From NCBI GenBank assembly GCA_963402885.1, contig OY727103.1, positions 17,200,085 to 17,264,084 on the forward strand: DNA of 64,000 nucleotides, given 5' to 3'. A program made the translations under genes and the position numbers. A model generated the notes under the pieces. That model had not been told where the DNA came from, searched no databases, and worked only from the letters and a program-made list of their open reading frames with translations. Positions 48,991 through 59,247 of the stretch are shown here, in pieces (the stretch's first letter is position 1; each line of letters begins with the position of its first letter). This DNA comes from Antedon bifida. Taxonomy: Eukaryota > Echinodermata > Crinoidea > Comatulida > Antedonidae.

Positions 48991-49744
48991 ATACCACAAG
49001 CTTACAATGATGACTAGACAAAACAAGAACTATTTGGCTCCTTGACATAAAAAGCTACTTTTGAAAAATTATCATTGTGACTTTAATAGTCATTTTAATT
49101 AGCATTTTTGGTCCCTAATTAAGATGAGCTTTTCAATACAGGTGTGTGAAAAAAATTATTAGTATATCATTCAGAATAGTATAATTTTTAAAAATTGGCT
49201 CTCTACAGCTCCAATGATCTGTTGACATTTTGTACGGGATTGGCTGCTCAAATATTTGCTCTAAAATTGTCCAATATGAGTAAACATAAGATGTAAATAA
49301 TATAACAATTGAAAAATCAATGTTATTTTAGAAAGTGTTTCAATTTTAAGAAATGATAACTGAAATCACATGATTTACACAAGGTAAACATGACAATCAC
49401 ATGTTTAGAACATCTGGCAAACCAATATGATGATGACATCACATTATTGACTTAAGCTATTAACTATGTTCACAAGAGGCTCTGACACCACACGTTGGAT
49501 TGAAATGATACTTTATAAACAACCCATTGAGGCACCACTGGTTTAATGAACAAATGATTTTACTAAATGCAACTTCTCTTACATAAACAACTACTAATAA
49601 AACTGTGGCTTATATTAACGCCCTGCTTTGTAAAACCGCTGCTTTTTAATAAAACCTTCTACTCGGTGAAACCACTGTTTATAAACTATGAGCATCGTTG
49701 AATCAAACCTAACCTATATATGACCTTAAAAATACCATTACTGA

Positions 49745-49830
49745 CAACTAACTAACCATGACAGGACATGAACCCATAATGACAGCGTTACAAGATAAGC
49801 ACTCAGCCACTCTTGCATGATGCTTCTCAA
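49745..49830 (-). mobile_element. tRNA-derived SINE head
   Basis: Minus strand: AAGAGTGGCTGAGTGCTTAT (A-box, type II tRNA-like), CTTGTAACGCTGTCATTATG, then GGGTTCATGTCCTGTCATGG (B-box-like). Probably a SINE relic; not a foldable tRNA. Confidence 0.5.
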
Positions 49831-52090
49831 ATTACGCGTCTAATACCGAGAGGATTATACGATCAACCAAAATGAATTATATGAATAGCAACACAAGACA
49901 GCATCCACCTAAGCTAGCAACATTTTCTTTAAACCTGTCTTCGGGCGAAATTCACTTTAATCAAAATTAACCAGGTCCTTTTCCATGTTGATCACCGGAG
50001 CTTTATTTGTCCTCCATAATGTTTACGATGGATGCACAGAAACTCGTTACTGCGCTGACCTACTTCGGTACCCAGGTAATCACAAGTTTCATTAATCTAC
50101 TTTCGAGTATGGATTAATTATTGATTTTCAAATAACAATTGTGAGATTTCTTTACATTCATAGACAATATAAAATATAACTCAATACTACAGGTATAATA
50201 ATACCTATAAATTTACAAAATCATCATTGATTTTACAATAACAATTTTCGAGCCAAGATTAAAAACAATACAAGTTGATTTAATATAAGTTTTCATCGTT
50301 GGAATATATTTTCTAGGCCGGGGTATGTGATGACAAAATCAATATACAGTTAAAGATACAAAAAATTAGCAAACAAATTTATCCACTTATTATAAAATTG
50401 TTTAAAAAACATTCCAACAATCTAAAACTTTCTTGGTATCAATGTAAAAACATGTCAACTCTAAATAGGGCTGTAGTCTACTAGAAAAGAAGTGAAAAAC
50501 AATACAAAGAACTAGGGTGGGGGGTGGGTGGAGGGGTCACTTGCATACAAACCAAATGGGGAGGTGCAGCAGCCACACTTGCGCTACATGTTTTACTGAA
50601 AAATACCACGGACTTGAAGACAGGAGACAGGAAAAAGCCCACGCCAGAGAAGGCGCAATATTTGTACTGGTTCCTGACGAAGGGGAACTGTTTGCGATGC
50701 GGTTGGCGGTAACACTGGCGACTAGTTTCCATTGATTCAAATTAAGGTAGGATCCCTCTAGCGATGCGCTTAGCATCTAGTATAGTTGAAATCCTTGCTA
50801 AACTTATGCGATAAACGGTGACATAAAACGGGCGAGTGACTTAAACTACAAATTTCACCTGCCATTTGCCATGCTTGTGCTACTAAATCCTTGAAAATAT
50901 AATCCATAAATGCTTCACCTCCCTGTATTTTCTCATACTTGTGCCACCAGGCCCACCAAAATATACCCTGTATGGAAATATGTAAAAGTGACCCCAACCC
51001 CATGTACAAAGAAGTATACAAAATGCACATTGAGAATAAGCAAATTGAATTGGACCATGAGGAGAGTTATTTGGGATGTAACTCTCAACAAAAGAAGAAA
51101 TTACAACAGAGGGCTCTATAGCAAATTAGGATCTATAGCTTTTGAAAAATTATTAATCGCCAATCTATCAAAAATGTTCATACTACAACTGCAATCAGAA
51201 TAAGTAGTTTGAACACATACCACTTAGCTAATTCATATCTTTCATCAAATCCGCTAAAACCTATCCCACACATTATAAGATCTTCAAGTCGAAATTAAAA
51301 CAGCCTTCGCATTTATCTTAACAACGGGTAAATACGGTAATCGGTTGTTGCTTATTGCTTGTGCACTTTAAGCTAACACAACCGCTCAAATATGACGTCT
51401 ATCCATAATTAACAACTGAAGTATTTATAACAGTAAGTATTATTTTTATTTATCCTTGACAAGAAGTCAATGTACTATCAAATAAGAATAAATTTAACTG
51501 ACATTTTGTAAAATCAGCAATTATTTGTTGTTTTTTTCCTGATAATATTTCAGTCTGTGTTTGACTATTATAAACATCTTTTATCATTATGCAGAGATGA
51601 GTTTTTTTGGAATAAAACAAATTATGTAACTATCAACTTGAAACTTATCTGCCAGATAGATAGATCTATAGATAGATAGCTCTTAGGAATATAAGGATGA
51701 ATTAATTGTGTAAACGCTGGCGAGAAGACCATAGAAGAAAGAATCTAAATAAATACTTCTTCTAAGAAACAGAATTAAAAGTTGCTCTATATTTCCAGTT
51801 TTCAATAAGAAACAAGTAATCACACAACTTATTTGTTTGCATTTTGCGGAAGTGAAGGAAGAAGAGAATCAGTATTAGCGTCACCTTGCCGAATCATTTG
51901 TCATATCTGTGACTTTACCTAATGACAATACAGGAAACAACTTGAATATATGAAATACTCGCAGCAGATCCGCTACAACCTAAAGATATTCCTAATACTA
52001 TCTATAAATTACTCCTACACAAGTCAATGTATTGATTTGATATAAATGCATGCAATTGTATAAATTATATAAAATATCAATATTAAAAAT
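49831..52090. other. Plexin intron; short internal duplication, otherwise unrecognised
   Basis: CACACTTGCGCTACATGTTT (about 50,573) and CATACTTGTGCCACCAGGCC (about 50,935) head two weakly similar segments that keep open frames in several phases (50,481-51,203). I recognise no protein family in any of them. A (GATA)n-like stretch lies at 51,655-51,680. Confidence 0.35.
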
Positions 52091-52097
52091 ATAATAC

Positions 52098-52270
52098 AGT
52101 AGAACCTTAATTAAGGGGACACCCTCAAGACCCAACAATGAATCCCCTTAATAGGAGTCTCCCCTGAACAGCCATTGGTAGTACTGGTGGAACATATATA
52201 TATTGCTCCAATTCTTTTTCACAGTAAAGTGTCCCCTTAGGTGTATCCCTAAAGTAAAAGTTCTACTATG
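52098..52270. repeat. GGGGACAC-family repeat, near full length
   Basis: CAGTAGAACCTTAATTAAGG, GGACACCCTCAAGACCCAAC, AATCCCCTTAATAGGAGTC and AAAGTGTCCCCTTAGGTG, ending in AAAAGTTCTACT (inverted relative of the start). Confidence 0.8.
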
Positions 52271-52339
52271 TATTGACTTGACGACATGATTATATATTCC
52301 TTTGTATATTTCTATAGAGGATTAAATAATATTAATAAT

Positions 52340-52410
52340 ATGGACTAGTGGTCAAGACACCAGACTTGTTACAAAGATGTACCAGGTTCGAATCTTCCCA
52401 ACTTTCAACT
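52340..52410 (+). mobile_element. tRNA-derived SINE head
   Basis: GGACTAGTGGTCAAGACACC (A-box) and CCAGGTTCGAATCTTCCCAA (B-box) in tRNA order and spacing. No convincing cloverleaf; an AT-rich tail follows. Confidence 0.6.
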
Positions 52411-53645
52411 GTTGATTTTATACATGCAATATCATATTTTTTTATTGCAACGTTCCAATTTAGCATAAAATGCGTAACCTTTATTTTATACCTTAAATCT
52501 AATCTTCATTCATCTCATTTGAACTCATTTCATTAAGATTAATTGGGTTAAGCTTTGAAATAAAATTTAAATTGTTCAAATACATTTCAAGATATTCTTA
52601 CTTAATGTATATTAATATTCTTCTAAAGGCAGAATAAATAAACCTATACATACGGTTCAATTATTCTACACATGATGGAACTTTATATCAAATATATGAT
52701 TGATTGAATACATATTCGACAGTATAAGTCATGTGACCTATTCTAGTGAACTAGGGTTCACATTGAACAGAGTAGAACGAAGAGATATTGAAGGATTAGA
52801 CGCTAGCTAGCGGCAAGGCATAATGTACCTGAGAAGGGTTTTAATTTCGTATACAATCAGTTTTCAACATCAGGGATGTTGGTACGAATAGCCTACAACT
52901 TTTGAAGTGTGGAATTTATTGTATATCAACAATATTTTAAGCAACAGCTTATTACTAGGGACCTTCAGAACAATTTGATAAGACAATATCAGTAATGAAA
53001 ATAAAACAATTAAATTCAAAACATTTTTTCAAAATATAGAAATGACGACTTAAATAAAATGTAGACATGAATGGGGAAGAACCACTGCACCATTAATCAT
53101 TTTTACTATGTTTTTGTCCTGTCTTGAGAATCTTAAAATGAATATTCTAAAAAGTAATAGACTATTTGGTACAACCTAAGTCAGAGCAAAGCAGATTTAA
53201 ATGCTCTATAGTAATATATTCAACTACTGTATACGTGTTTGCAATGGTAGAACATTAAATATGAACATTTATACACAAGAGGGCGGTGTTGTACTTTTAC
53301 TACTTCCAGTAGCAAATCATAGAGATGGATGGATGGACCACCCTCGTAAATTTTGTTGGGAAAAAAAAAATTGGTTGAGTTGGTCCATGTATAATAGGGG
53401 CTTTATGCATCAGGACAGAAGTACTGCTGATGGCAATTCACACAAGACTTTACCTATTTTCATAAAATGCATGGCTCAATCTCCTTTCCATAATTTTCTA
53501 GGAGAGCTAGTTACATATTATTTGTTTTGAAAGTAAAGATTACTACCGAAAATATGTATTTTTCTTAAATACTATTTACAATTCTAACTGAAATATATCA
53601 CTTAGGATACAAAAATATAGATAGAATTATTCCATTGAAGATAAC
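52411..53645. other. Plexin intron, nothing recognised
   Basis: AT-rich. An open stretch at 53,201-53,530 (plus) shows no known domain and no splice context. Confidence 0.35.
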
Positions 53646-53650
53646 AAGTA

Positions 53651-53725
53651 ATGGAGCTGTAGCTTGGTGGTTAACGTGATTGCCTCTTCTAATCCCAAGG
53701 CCTGGGGTTCGATCCTGGCCTAATG
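53651..53725 (+). mobile_element. tRNA-derived SINE head (best copy)
   Basis: GGAGCTGTAGCTTGGTGGTT and AACGTGATTGCC hold a good A box. CCTGGGGTTCGATCCTGGCC holds a good B box and a T-arm with wobble pairs. The anticodon stem has mismatches, so it is a SINE or tRNA-like relic. It lies about 150 bp from the plexin exon at 53,875. The minus-strand sequence at 63,890 shares GGTAGCTTGGTGGTTAAC. Confidence 0.65.
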
Positions 53726-53874
53726 CCAGGGTTGTAACTCACGCTTTCAACTCCACTCCCTAAGCCTCAAATGAGACTTAATTTATAAGCACGATAAAGT
53801 ATAATTAATAAAGTGTAATTGGCAAGTTTGTACTCGCTGTTGGATGCGAATGAAATACAAAAAATGGTACATAC

Positions 53875-54015
53875 CTCATTTACGCATTCTAATTCTTCAT
53901 TGAGGAAGTTTTTAGCTGCCGTCGGCATCTTCTGAATGCTACTATAAAAATTATTTACATATTCCCGGTACTTTGGCACTTCTCGCGTGTACAACAAGCG
54001 ATTTGTTGATGTGTC
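53875..54015 (-). CDS. PLXN: Plexin exon: GAP segment 2, LLYTREVPKY block
   Basis: 141 nt, 47 codons, phase 0 at both ends. Acceptor CTGTAG, donor GTATGT. It encodes DTSTNRLLYTREVPKYREYV, then NNFYSSIQKMP and an acidic helix ending CVNE. The family equivalent is KDSPxNKLLYAKxIPxYKxxVERYYxxIxxxP…LAE. This block is among the strongest matches in the window. The next coding exon is about 22.8 kb away. Confidence 0.93.
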
Positions 54016-54985
54016 CTACAGAATGGTAACAAAAACAGATTAAACAAAAACAGTAAATGATTAATTTGTAATTCTAAAGAACCGTACACATTTTTTTTCT
54101 CATTTGTTTGTGATTATCTGGTTAAGAAAACATTTAAAGTATAGAAGTTATTTTTTCTAGACTTCATGAACATTTCAAAAATGAAAAATTGAAATTATAA
54201 AAGACTATAAATCCGAGTTCAAAAGTGTAATTATTCAATTTTCATCGATTATCTATATCAATTTCAAAATGCACGGAACATTAAAAGCATCCATTTTTTT
54301 CATACTTTCTCTTGTTCCTTTAAATATTTGAAAATTGATATTAATATTCAAAATTACTAATAATAAAAATCTGGATGTCATATAGCATTTTATCATAAAC
54401 AACATGAAATCATATAAGGTATCAAATCATAAAACAATTTTGGAATTGAATAATTCTTGATTTAAAAATAGAATCATAGCGCTATGTTTCCAAGAAGTTC
54501 AAAACTAATTCACTGTTAATCAGTCATATACAATATTACATTAATGGTTTCCACTTTAAAGGAACATTGAAAAAATATCAAAGTAAATTTTTTTTTTCAT
54601 CGGTGGAAAATTATTTCCATTTTCATATACTAGAAATTATGTTTGCTCTGAGATATACAAAAACAGCTAGATAAACAATTACAATTCAAAGTGTCGCATT
54701 ACTCTCATATGGTATACTGACAAGCATTCAGTGCCCAAATGGCAGCTGGATAAAAGCAGTTACGAAATCTATTTGTAAGAGAGATGATGGACCGGTAACG
54801 TCTACCGCTACATAACACCTCAAATACACAATGTATCGGATAAGTAGAATCTTGCTATATAGAATTTGTTTTCTTACTGTGTTATATGTTTCCCACAAAA
54901 TGAACATCAAAATTGATCTACTGTTGACTGATCAATAAATATATAATAATTTGTGATGGCTATAAATGTATATATATATCCTTAC
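54016..54985. other. Plexin intron between RFWV and LLYTREV exons
   Basis: 970 bp of AT-rich sequence without recognised repeat. Confidence 0.5.
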
Positions 54986-55133
54986 CTTTGTGTATTTGAT
55001 AGCTTCCACTGAACATGAATCAAGCAACGTCTCAGCGATAATCTTGAGGGCAGCCTCTACAGGTAACGTTTGTAAAATATCAAAGATAAAGTTTGGATGC
55101 GTAATTACCGTCACCCAGAACCTTTGACCAAGG
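54986..55133 (-). CDS. PLXN: Plexin exon: GAP segment 2, RFWV block
   Basis: 148 nt: one base completing Ser, then 49 codons, ending in phase 0. Acceptor TTTGACAG, donor GTAAGG. It encodes LGQRFWVTVITHPNFIFDIL, then AAETLLDSCS-like helices (…IIAETLLDSCSVEAIKYTK). The family form is LPLRFWVNxxKNPQFVFDI…IAQTFMDSCS. From memory of plexin structure work, the Arg of RFW is one of the conserved GAP-site arginines; it is present here. The usual Pro-Leu before it is Gly-Gln, and the usual Asn after RFWV is Thr. Confidence 0.93.
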
Positions 55134-55189
55134 CTGTCAAACATAAACATTAAGAATCATTAAAATAAATAACTTATACTCTTACTGCT

Positions 55190-55880
55190 TACTATTTCCT
55201 CTTTACATATAACTGGTTACTCATTGACATGATACCGATTCCATCTTTTACACACCACTGGTTTTCTCTTTACACACAACCACTTCCCCTTGGTATGCCA
55301 CTGGTTCTCTCTTTTACATACCACTGGGTCTCTCTGTTACATGCCACTGGTTCCCTCTTTTACATGCCACTAATTCTGGTTCCCTCTTTACACACAACCC
55401 CTTGACACACCACTGGTTCCCTCATTTTACATACAACCCCTTAGCACACCACTGGTTCTCTCTTTACATGCCACTTGCTTCATCCCTGGTTCTCTCTTTT
55501 GCATGCCACTGGTTCCTCTTTACACACAACCCCTTAGCACACCACTGGTTTAATCTTTACATGCCACTTGCTCCATCCCTGGTTCTCTCTTTTGCATGCC
55601 ACTGGTTCCTTTTTTAAAATGCCACTGGTTTTAAAGACAACCACTTAACACGCCACTGGTTCCATCTTTACATGCCATTTGCTCCTTCCCTGGTTCCCTC
55701 TTTTACATGCCACTGGTTCCTTTTTTTAAATGCCACTGGTTCCTCTTTAAAGACAACCACTTAGCACACAATTGGTTCCATCTTTACATGCTATTTGCTC
55801 CTACCCTGGTTCCCTCTTTACATGACACTGGTTCCTTACTTACATGCTACTAACTCTTTCACAGGTTTTTCTTTACATGC
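55190..55880. repeat. CCACTGGTTCC minisatellite filling a plexin intron
   Basis: Variable 22-30-bp units around ACATGCCACTGGTTCCCTCT. A higher-order unit of about 110-120 bp (ACAACCCCTTAGCACACCAC, TGGTTCTCTCTTTACATGCC, ACTTGCTTCATCCCTGG) is present 3-4 times (55,430, 55,520, 55,640, 55,750). It occupies nearly all of the 774-bp intron between 55,133 and 55,908. Confidence 0.88.
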
Positions 55881-55907
55881 CACATTTAAAAGCTTTACAA
55901 CAATTAC

Positions 55908-56080
55908 CTATTGTTCTTCCATGTCTTAGCCATGGCCTGACCAGCATCATTTTCTTCTGCTTGTGCATCAAAGAAATCAAACAGATACTTTATGGTGACT
56001 GGAACGGAAATGTCACTGTCATCGCTAGGAGCCTTTAACATTGCTCTAAACATACCATCCACATACTTTTGTATTGTTGT
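55908..56080 (-). CDS. PLXN: Plexin exon: GAP segment 2, YLFDFFDAQAE block
   Basis: 173 nt, phase 0 in and phase 2 out. Acceptor TTTTTTTCAG, donor GTAATT. It starts TTIQKYVDGMFRAML (family GTLQKFVDDLFxxxL), passes an acidic loop (PSDDSD), then VTIKYLFDFFDAQAEEN (family LAIKYMFDFLDEQAD), and ends TWKNN plus two bases of a Ser codon (family TWKxNxL). Satellite-filled introns lie on both sides. Confidence 0.93.
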
Positions 56081-56139
56081 CTGAAAAAAACCAAAATAAA
56101 AAGGGTTAAAAAACAAATGCAAATATGTTTTTATACTCA

Positions 56140-57297
56140 AGGATTATACTAAAGGAGGTGGGATAATACTCAAGCATAGGATTATTATGCTCAAGCTTGG
56201 GATAATACTCAAGTATTGGATACTACTCTAGCATGGGATTATACTTGAGTATGGGATTATACTCAAGCATGGGATATTACTCAAGCATAGGATTATACTC
56301 TAGCATAGGATTATACTCTAGCATAGGATTATACTCTAGCATAGGATTATACTCTAGCGTAGATTATACTATAGCGTGGGATTATACTCTGGCAGAGGAT
56401 TATATTCGAGCATGGGATTATACTCTAGGATAGGATTATACTCGAGCATGGAATTATACTCGAGCATGGTATTATACTCTAGCGTGGATTATACTCTAGC
56501 GTGGATTATACTCTAGCACGGGATTATACTCTAGCATAGGATTATACTCTAGCATGAGATTATACTCGAGCATGGGATTATACTCGAGCATGTGATACTA
56601 CTCAAGCATTGGATACTACTCTAGCATGGGATTATACTTGAGTATGGGATTATACTTGAGTATGGGATTATACTTGAGTATGGGATTATACTCAAGCATG
56701 GGATAATACTCAAGCATAGGATTATACTCTAGCATAGGATTATACTCTAGCGTGGGATTATACTCTAGCGTGGGATTATATTCGAGCATGGGATTATACT
56801 CGAGCATGAGATTATACTCAAGCCTGGGATTATACTCAAGCCTGGGATTATACTGAAGCATAAGATTATACTCTAGGTCGGATTATACTGTAGCATAGGA
56901 TTATACTCTACTGTGTGATTATACTCTAGCGTGGGATTATACTCTAGCGTGGGATTATACTCTAGCGTGGGATTATACTCTAGCATAGGTTTATACTCGA
57001 GCATGGGATTATACTCGAGCATGGGATTATACTCGAGCATGGGATAACACTCAAACATGGGATTATACTCGAGCATGGGATTATACTAGAGCATGGGATT
57101 ATACTCGAGCATGGGATTATACTCCAGCATAGGATTATACTCAAGCATGGGATTATACTCGAGCATGGGATTATACTCTAGCATGGGATTATACTCAAGC
57201 ATGGGATTATACTCGAGCATGGGATTATACTCAAGGAGGTGGGATAATACTCTAGCATAGGATTATACTCTAGAATGGGATTATACTCTAGCAAGTA
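56140..57297. repeat. 18-bp minisatellite GGGATTATACTCGAGCAT filling a plexin intron
   Basis: About 60 tandem copies with variants (CTCTAGCAT, CTCAAGCAT, CTTGAGTAT, CTCTAGCGT). Subtypes come in local blocks and a segment of several units recurs (56,215-56,330 and 56,605-56,730). The 18-nt period leaves frames open (MLEYNP-type peptides), which I treat as an artefact. It occupies nearly all of the 1.23-kb intron between 56,081 and 57,312. Confidence 0.93.
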
Positions 57298-57312
57298 TTT
57301 TTAAAATGAGAC

Positions 57313-57441
57313 CTTAGTGGACATAAGACGCGGAAAATGGACTTCATGGATAGTCTTTAACTTCCGTCTGTAGATGGATCCAGATTTATTTTTCCTTCGG
57401 GAATTCCTGTGTTCATCTTCTAACGGATCTACATCTTTGAC
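57313..57441 (-). CDS. PLXN: Plexin exon: start of GAP segment 2
   Basis: 129 nt, 43 codons, phase 0 at both ends. Acceptor TTTTAG. It encodes VKDVDP, a basic stretch (RRKNKSGSIYRRK), then EVHFPRLMSTK, matching the family's SEIYLTRLLxTKG that opens the second GAP segment. The donor reads GTCTCA, a poor match to consensus, yet the next exon continues the conserved sequence (TTIQKYV) without gap. An 18-bp minisatellite starts about 16 bp inside the intron. Confidence 0.88.
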
Positions 57442-57844
57442 CTAAAACAAAGAACACATCAAAACAAAGTATTAAAGAAGAATTTAATTAAGTAATTCAA
57501 TTTTTGCAAAGACATGACCTGGAACTGGAAGCATTTCAACTCAAAGCTAAAAGGAACTAGTTGTGCAAGAGAGCTTATGTCAGCTTTCGAGCAACTGACA
57601 ATGCAATTCATAGTTTAATAGGATCCAAACCTCACACAAGACGCGATTCACAGTTTTCAGTTGCGTTAAGTTCCTAAAAAAGTAGAACAAGTAGAAAAAA
57701 GTTCAACTCAACTGTGTTAACTCAAATTATTCAAAAATAGGTTGACATAAAGCGTTGAGTTGCTTTGAGTTTCATGTCGACATAATCCCACCTAAAAAGG
57801 AAGGGCGTTAACTGTTGAACTGAATTAAAACACAGTTTGCTTAC
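57442..57844. other. Plexin intron, nothing recognised
   Basis: 403 bp with short AACTCAA/TTGAGTT words but no defined repeat. Confidence 0.45.
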
Positions 57845-57927
57845 CAAATGCCAGGGCTGTGCGCCCTTTTCTAAATTCGAATCTTCAGCATTAAAGCCAT
57901 ATTTTGCATCCATGTTAATAGTATTTT
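57845..57927 (-). CDS. PLXN: Plexin exon: RBD-GAP linker, WHL motif
   Basis: 83 nt: two bases completing a Glu codon (after the phase-1 end of either alternative exon), then 27 codons, ending in phase 0. Acceptor CTTTTAG, donor GTAAGC. It encodes an acidic linker ending EKGAQPWHL. This is the family's conserved (L/V)WHLVK entry into the second GAP segment, with VK supplied by the next exon. Skipping both alternative exons would join this exon in the wrong frame and reach TAG inside it, which supports obligatory use of exactly one alternative. Confidence 0.9.
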
Positions 57928-59150
57928 CTAAAAGTTAAATCAAACTTTACAAATTAACAAATGTTGGTAATCACAATTTTTCAGAATATATAAATACCAT
58001 ATAGGTACCTTTACTATTAAAAAGTGCCATACTAAATACAGTTTTTATCAAAATCGGTCTCCATGATTGATTTGAAGTCAAATAACTTAAGGTTGGACGA
58101 CTATAAATTTATTACCATTAGGTCACTATCATCTGACAACTTTACTCAATTTGGCAAGAGGATAAACAAAAGGTGTCAGTACCGACAAAATGGAAATTAG
58201 ATGCACTCCAAGAGCACTTCCATGCCTATATTATAGAACTACGCATGTCTTTTATAAGATCTTTGTCTTATACCATGACAAAATACCAAAGGTAGATATT
58301 GCCATCAATTGCATTAAAAACTAATAATATTACAAATTTTTAACATTTTTATACATTTATAAAGAAACTGATTACAACAATAAAGATAACAATCTCATAT
58401 ATCTATAGATGGTTTTATTTTAAGTAAACCATTCCTTATACATTTAGAAATTAGTTTGTAAAGGAATGAGCAAGTAACATACTAGATTCTTTTCCATAAT
58501 GCATAAGAAATAAAAGACTGTATACAATTAAAGATCAGACAAAAGAAACACAATACAGTAGAACCTCTATTAAGGGGACACCTTCGGGACTATACAAAGT
58601 TTCCCTTTAATACGGGGTGTCCCCTGAATAGGGATTGGCTGTAGTGTTATATATATATATATTTCCGGGTGTTCCTTGGAAATGTCCCCTTAATAGGGGT
58701 ACCTTTTGAATTGGTGTTAAAATATATATATTTCCTCTTTCATAGGAAAGTATCCCTTTTAATAATTGTCATTGATATCTTAAAAAGAGTGCCAAAGAGT
58801 CAAGTGAGCCAAGTTGTTTATTTAATAAAATGGTATGGTTAACAAAATACAAGTATTTTCAATAAATACTATAGCTCTACCTATACAATAGTCTAGTTAA
58901 AAAAAATAATTGGAAAAAAAATACTTCATTCACAAAAGAAAATTATACTTAATTATAAAGAACACGTTATTAATATTGATATAATTATTATTGTACATCA
59001 GTAATGATCAAATATAAACAAATTATATTTATATCGTAAATTTGTAATAAAAAAAATATAAATTTGTAATGTAATAGAAATTTTAAAATTCTGAAATTTA
59101 ATAAAAATTGAAATCATAAAATTGATCGATTTGAAAAAAACAATTCTCAC
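57928..59150. other. Plexin intron after alternative exon 'b'
   Basis: 1.22 kb. Holds the GGGGACAC element at 58,555-58,775 and otherwise AT-rich sequence. No third alternative exon was recognised. Confidence 0.5.
58555..58775. repeat. GGGGACAC-family repeat, most complete copy
   Basis: ACAGTAGAACCTCTATTAAG, GGGACACCTTCGGGACTATA, CAAAGTTTCCCTTTAATACG, GGGTGTCCCCTGAATAGGGA, TTGGCTGTAGTGTTA, (TA)n, AATGTCCCCTTAATAGGGGT, and a second TATATATTTCCTCTTTCATA module. It serves as the reference order for the other copies. Confidence 0.82.
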
Positions 59151-59247
59151 CGTATACTGGGTTTGTATTCGTGACGATCTGGCCTACAGTGGCGCTATGC
59201 CGTCCGTTTGCGCGGTGTATTAGTGACACAGTGGCACCATCTTTTAT
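59151..59247 (-). CDS. PLXN: Plexin alternative exon 'b': RBD last strand and linker
   Basis: 97 nt, phase 0 in and phase 1 out. Acceptor CAATAG with a weaker pyrimidine tract, donor GTGAGA. It starts IKDGATVSLIHR, which parallels the neighbouring exon's IRNGSLVALVPK (shared I-x-x-G-x-x-V-x-L) and resembles the DGATVxLV wording of plexin-B-type proteins. The rest (ANGRHSATVGQIVTNTNPVY) is a short linker unlike that of exon 'a'. Its codons look maintained: no stop in frame and intact splice sites. A decayed duplicate is possible but less likely. Confidence 0.82.

Noticed and set aside
50481-51203. Several overlapping open frames including one with KIQGGEAFMDYIFKDLVAQA
   Set aside because: Frames on both strands compete. 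The region contains a diverged internal duplication and no recognisable domain or splice structure, so I do not call a gene or plexin exon.
53201-53530. 109-codon open frame, plus strand
   Set aside because: No known motif, no splice context, lies in the large plexin intron.
53651-53725. Functional tRNA gene
   Set aside because: A and B boxes are good, but the anticodon stem is mismatched and acceptor ends do not pair, so it is listed as a SINE relic.
55904-56140. Translation start at the Met at 56,140 for the YLFDFFD segment
   Set aside because: The sequence before TTIQKYV is intronic (T-rich tract plus CAG acceptor); the Met is upstream of the splice site and not part of the protein.
56233-57076. 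MLEYNP and GLYSSI repeated peptides
   Set aside because: 18-bp minisatellite inside the intron between two verified plexin exons. Reading on from the upstream exon meets a stop (TAA) within four codons.
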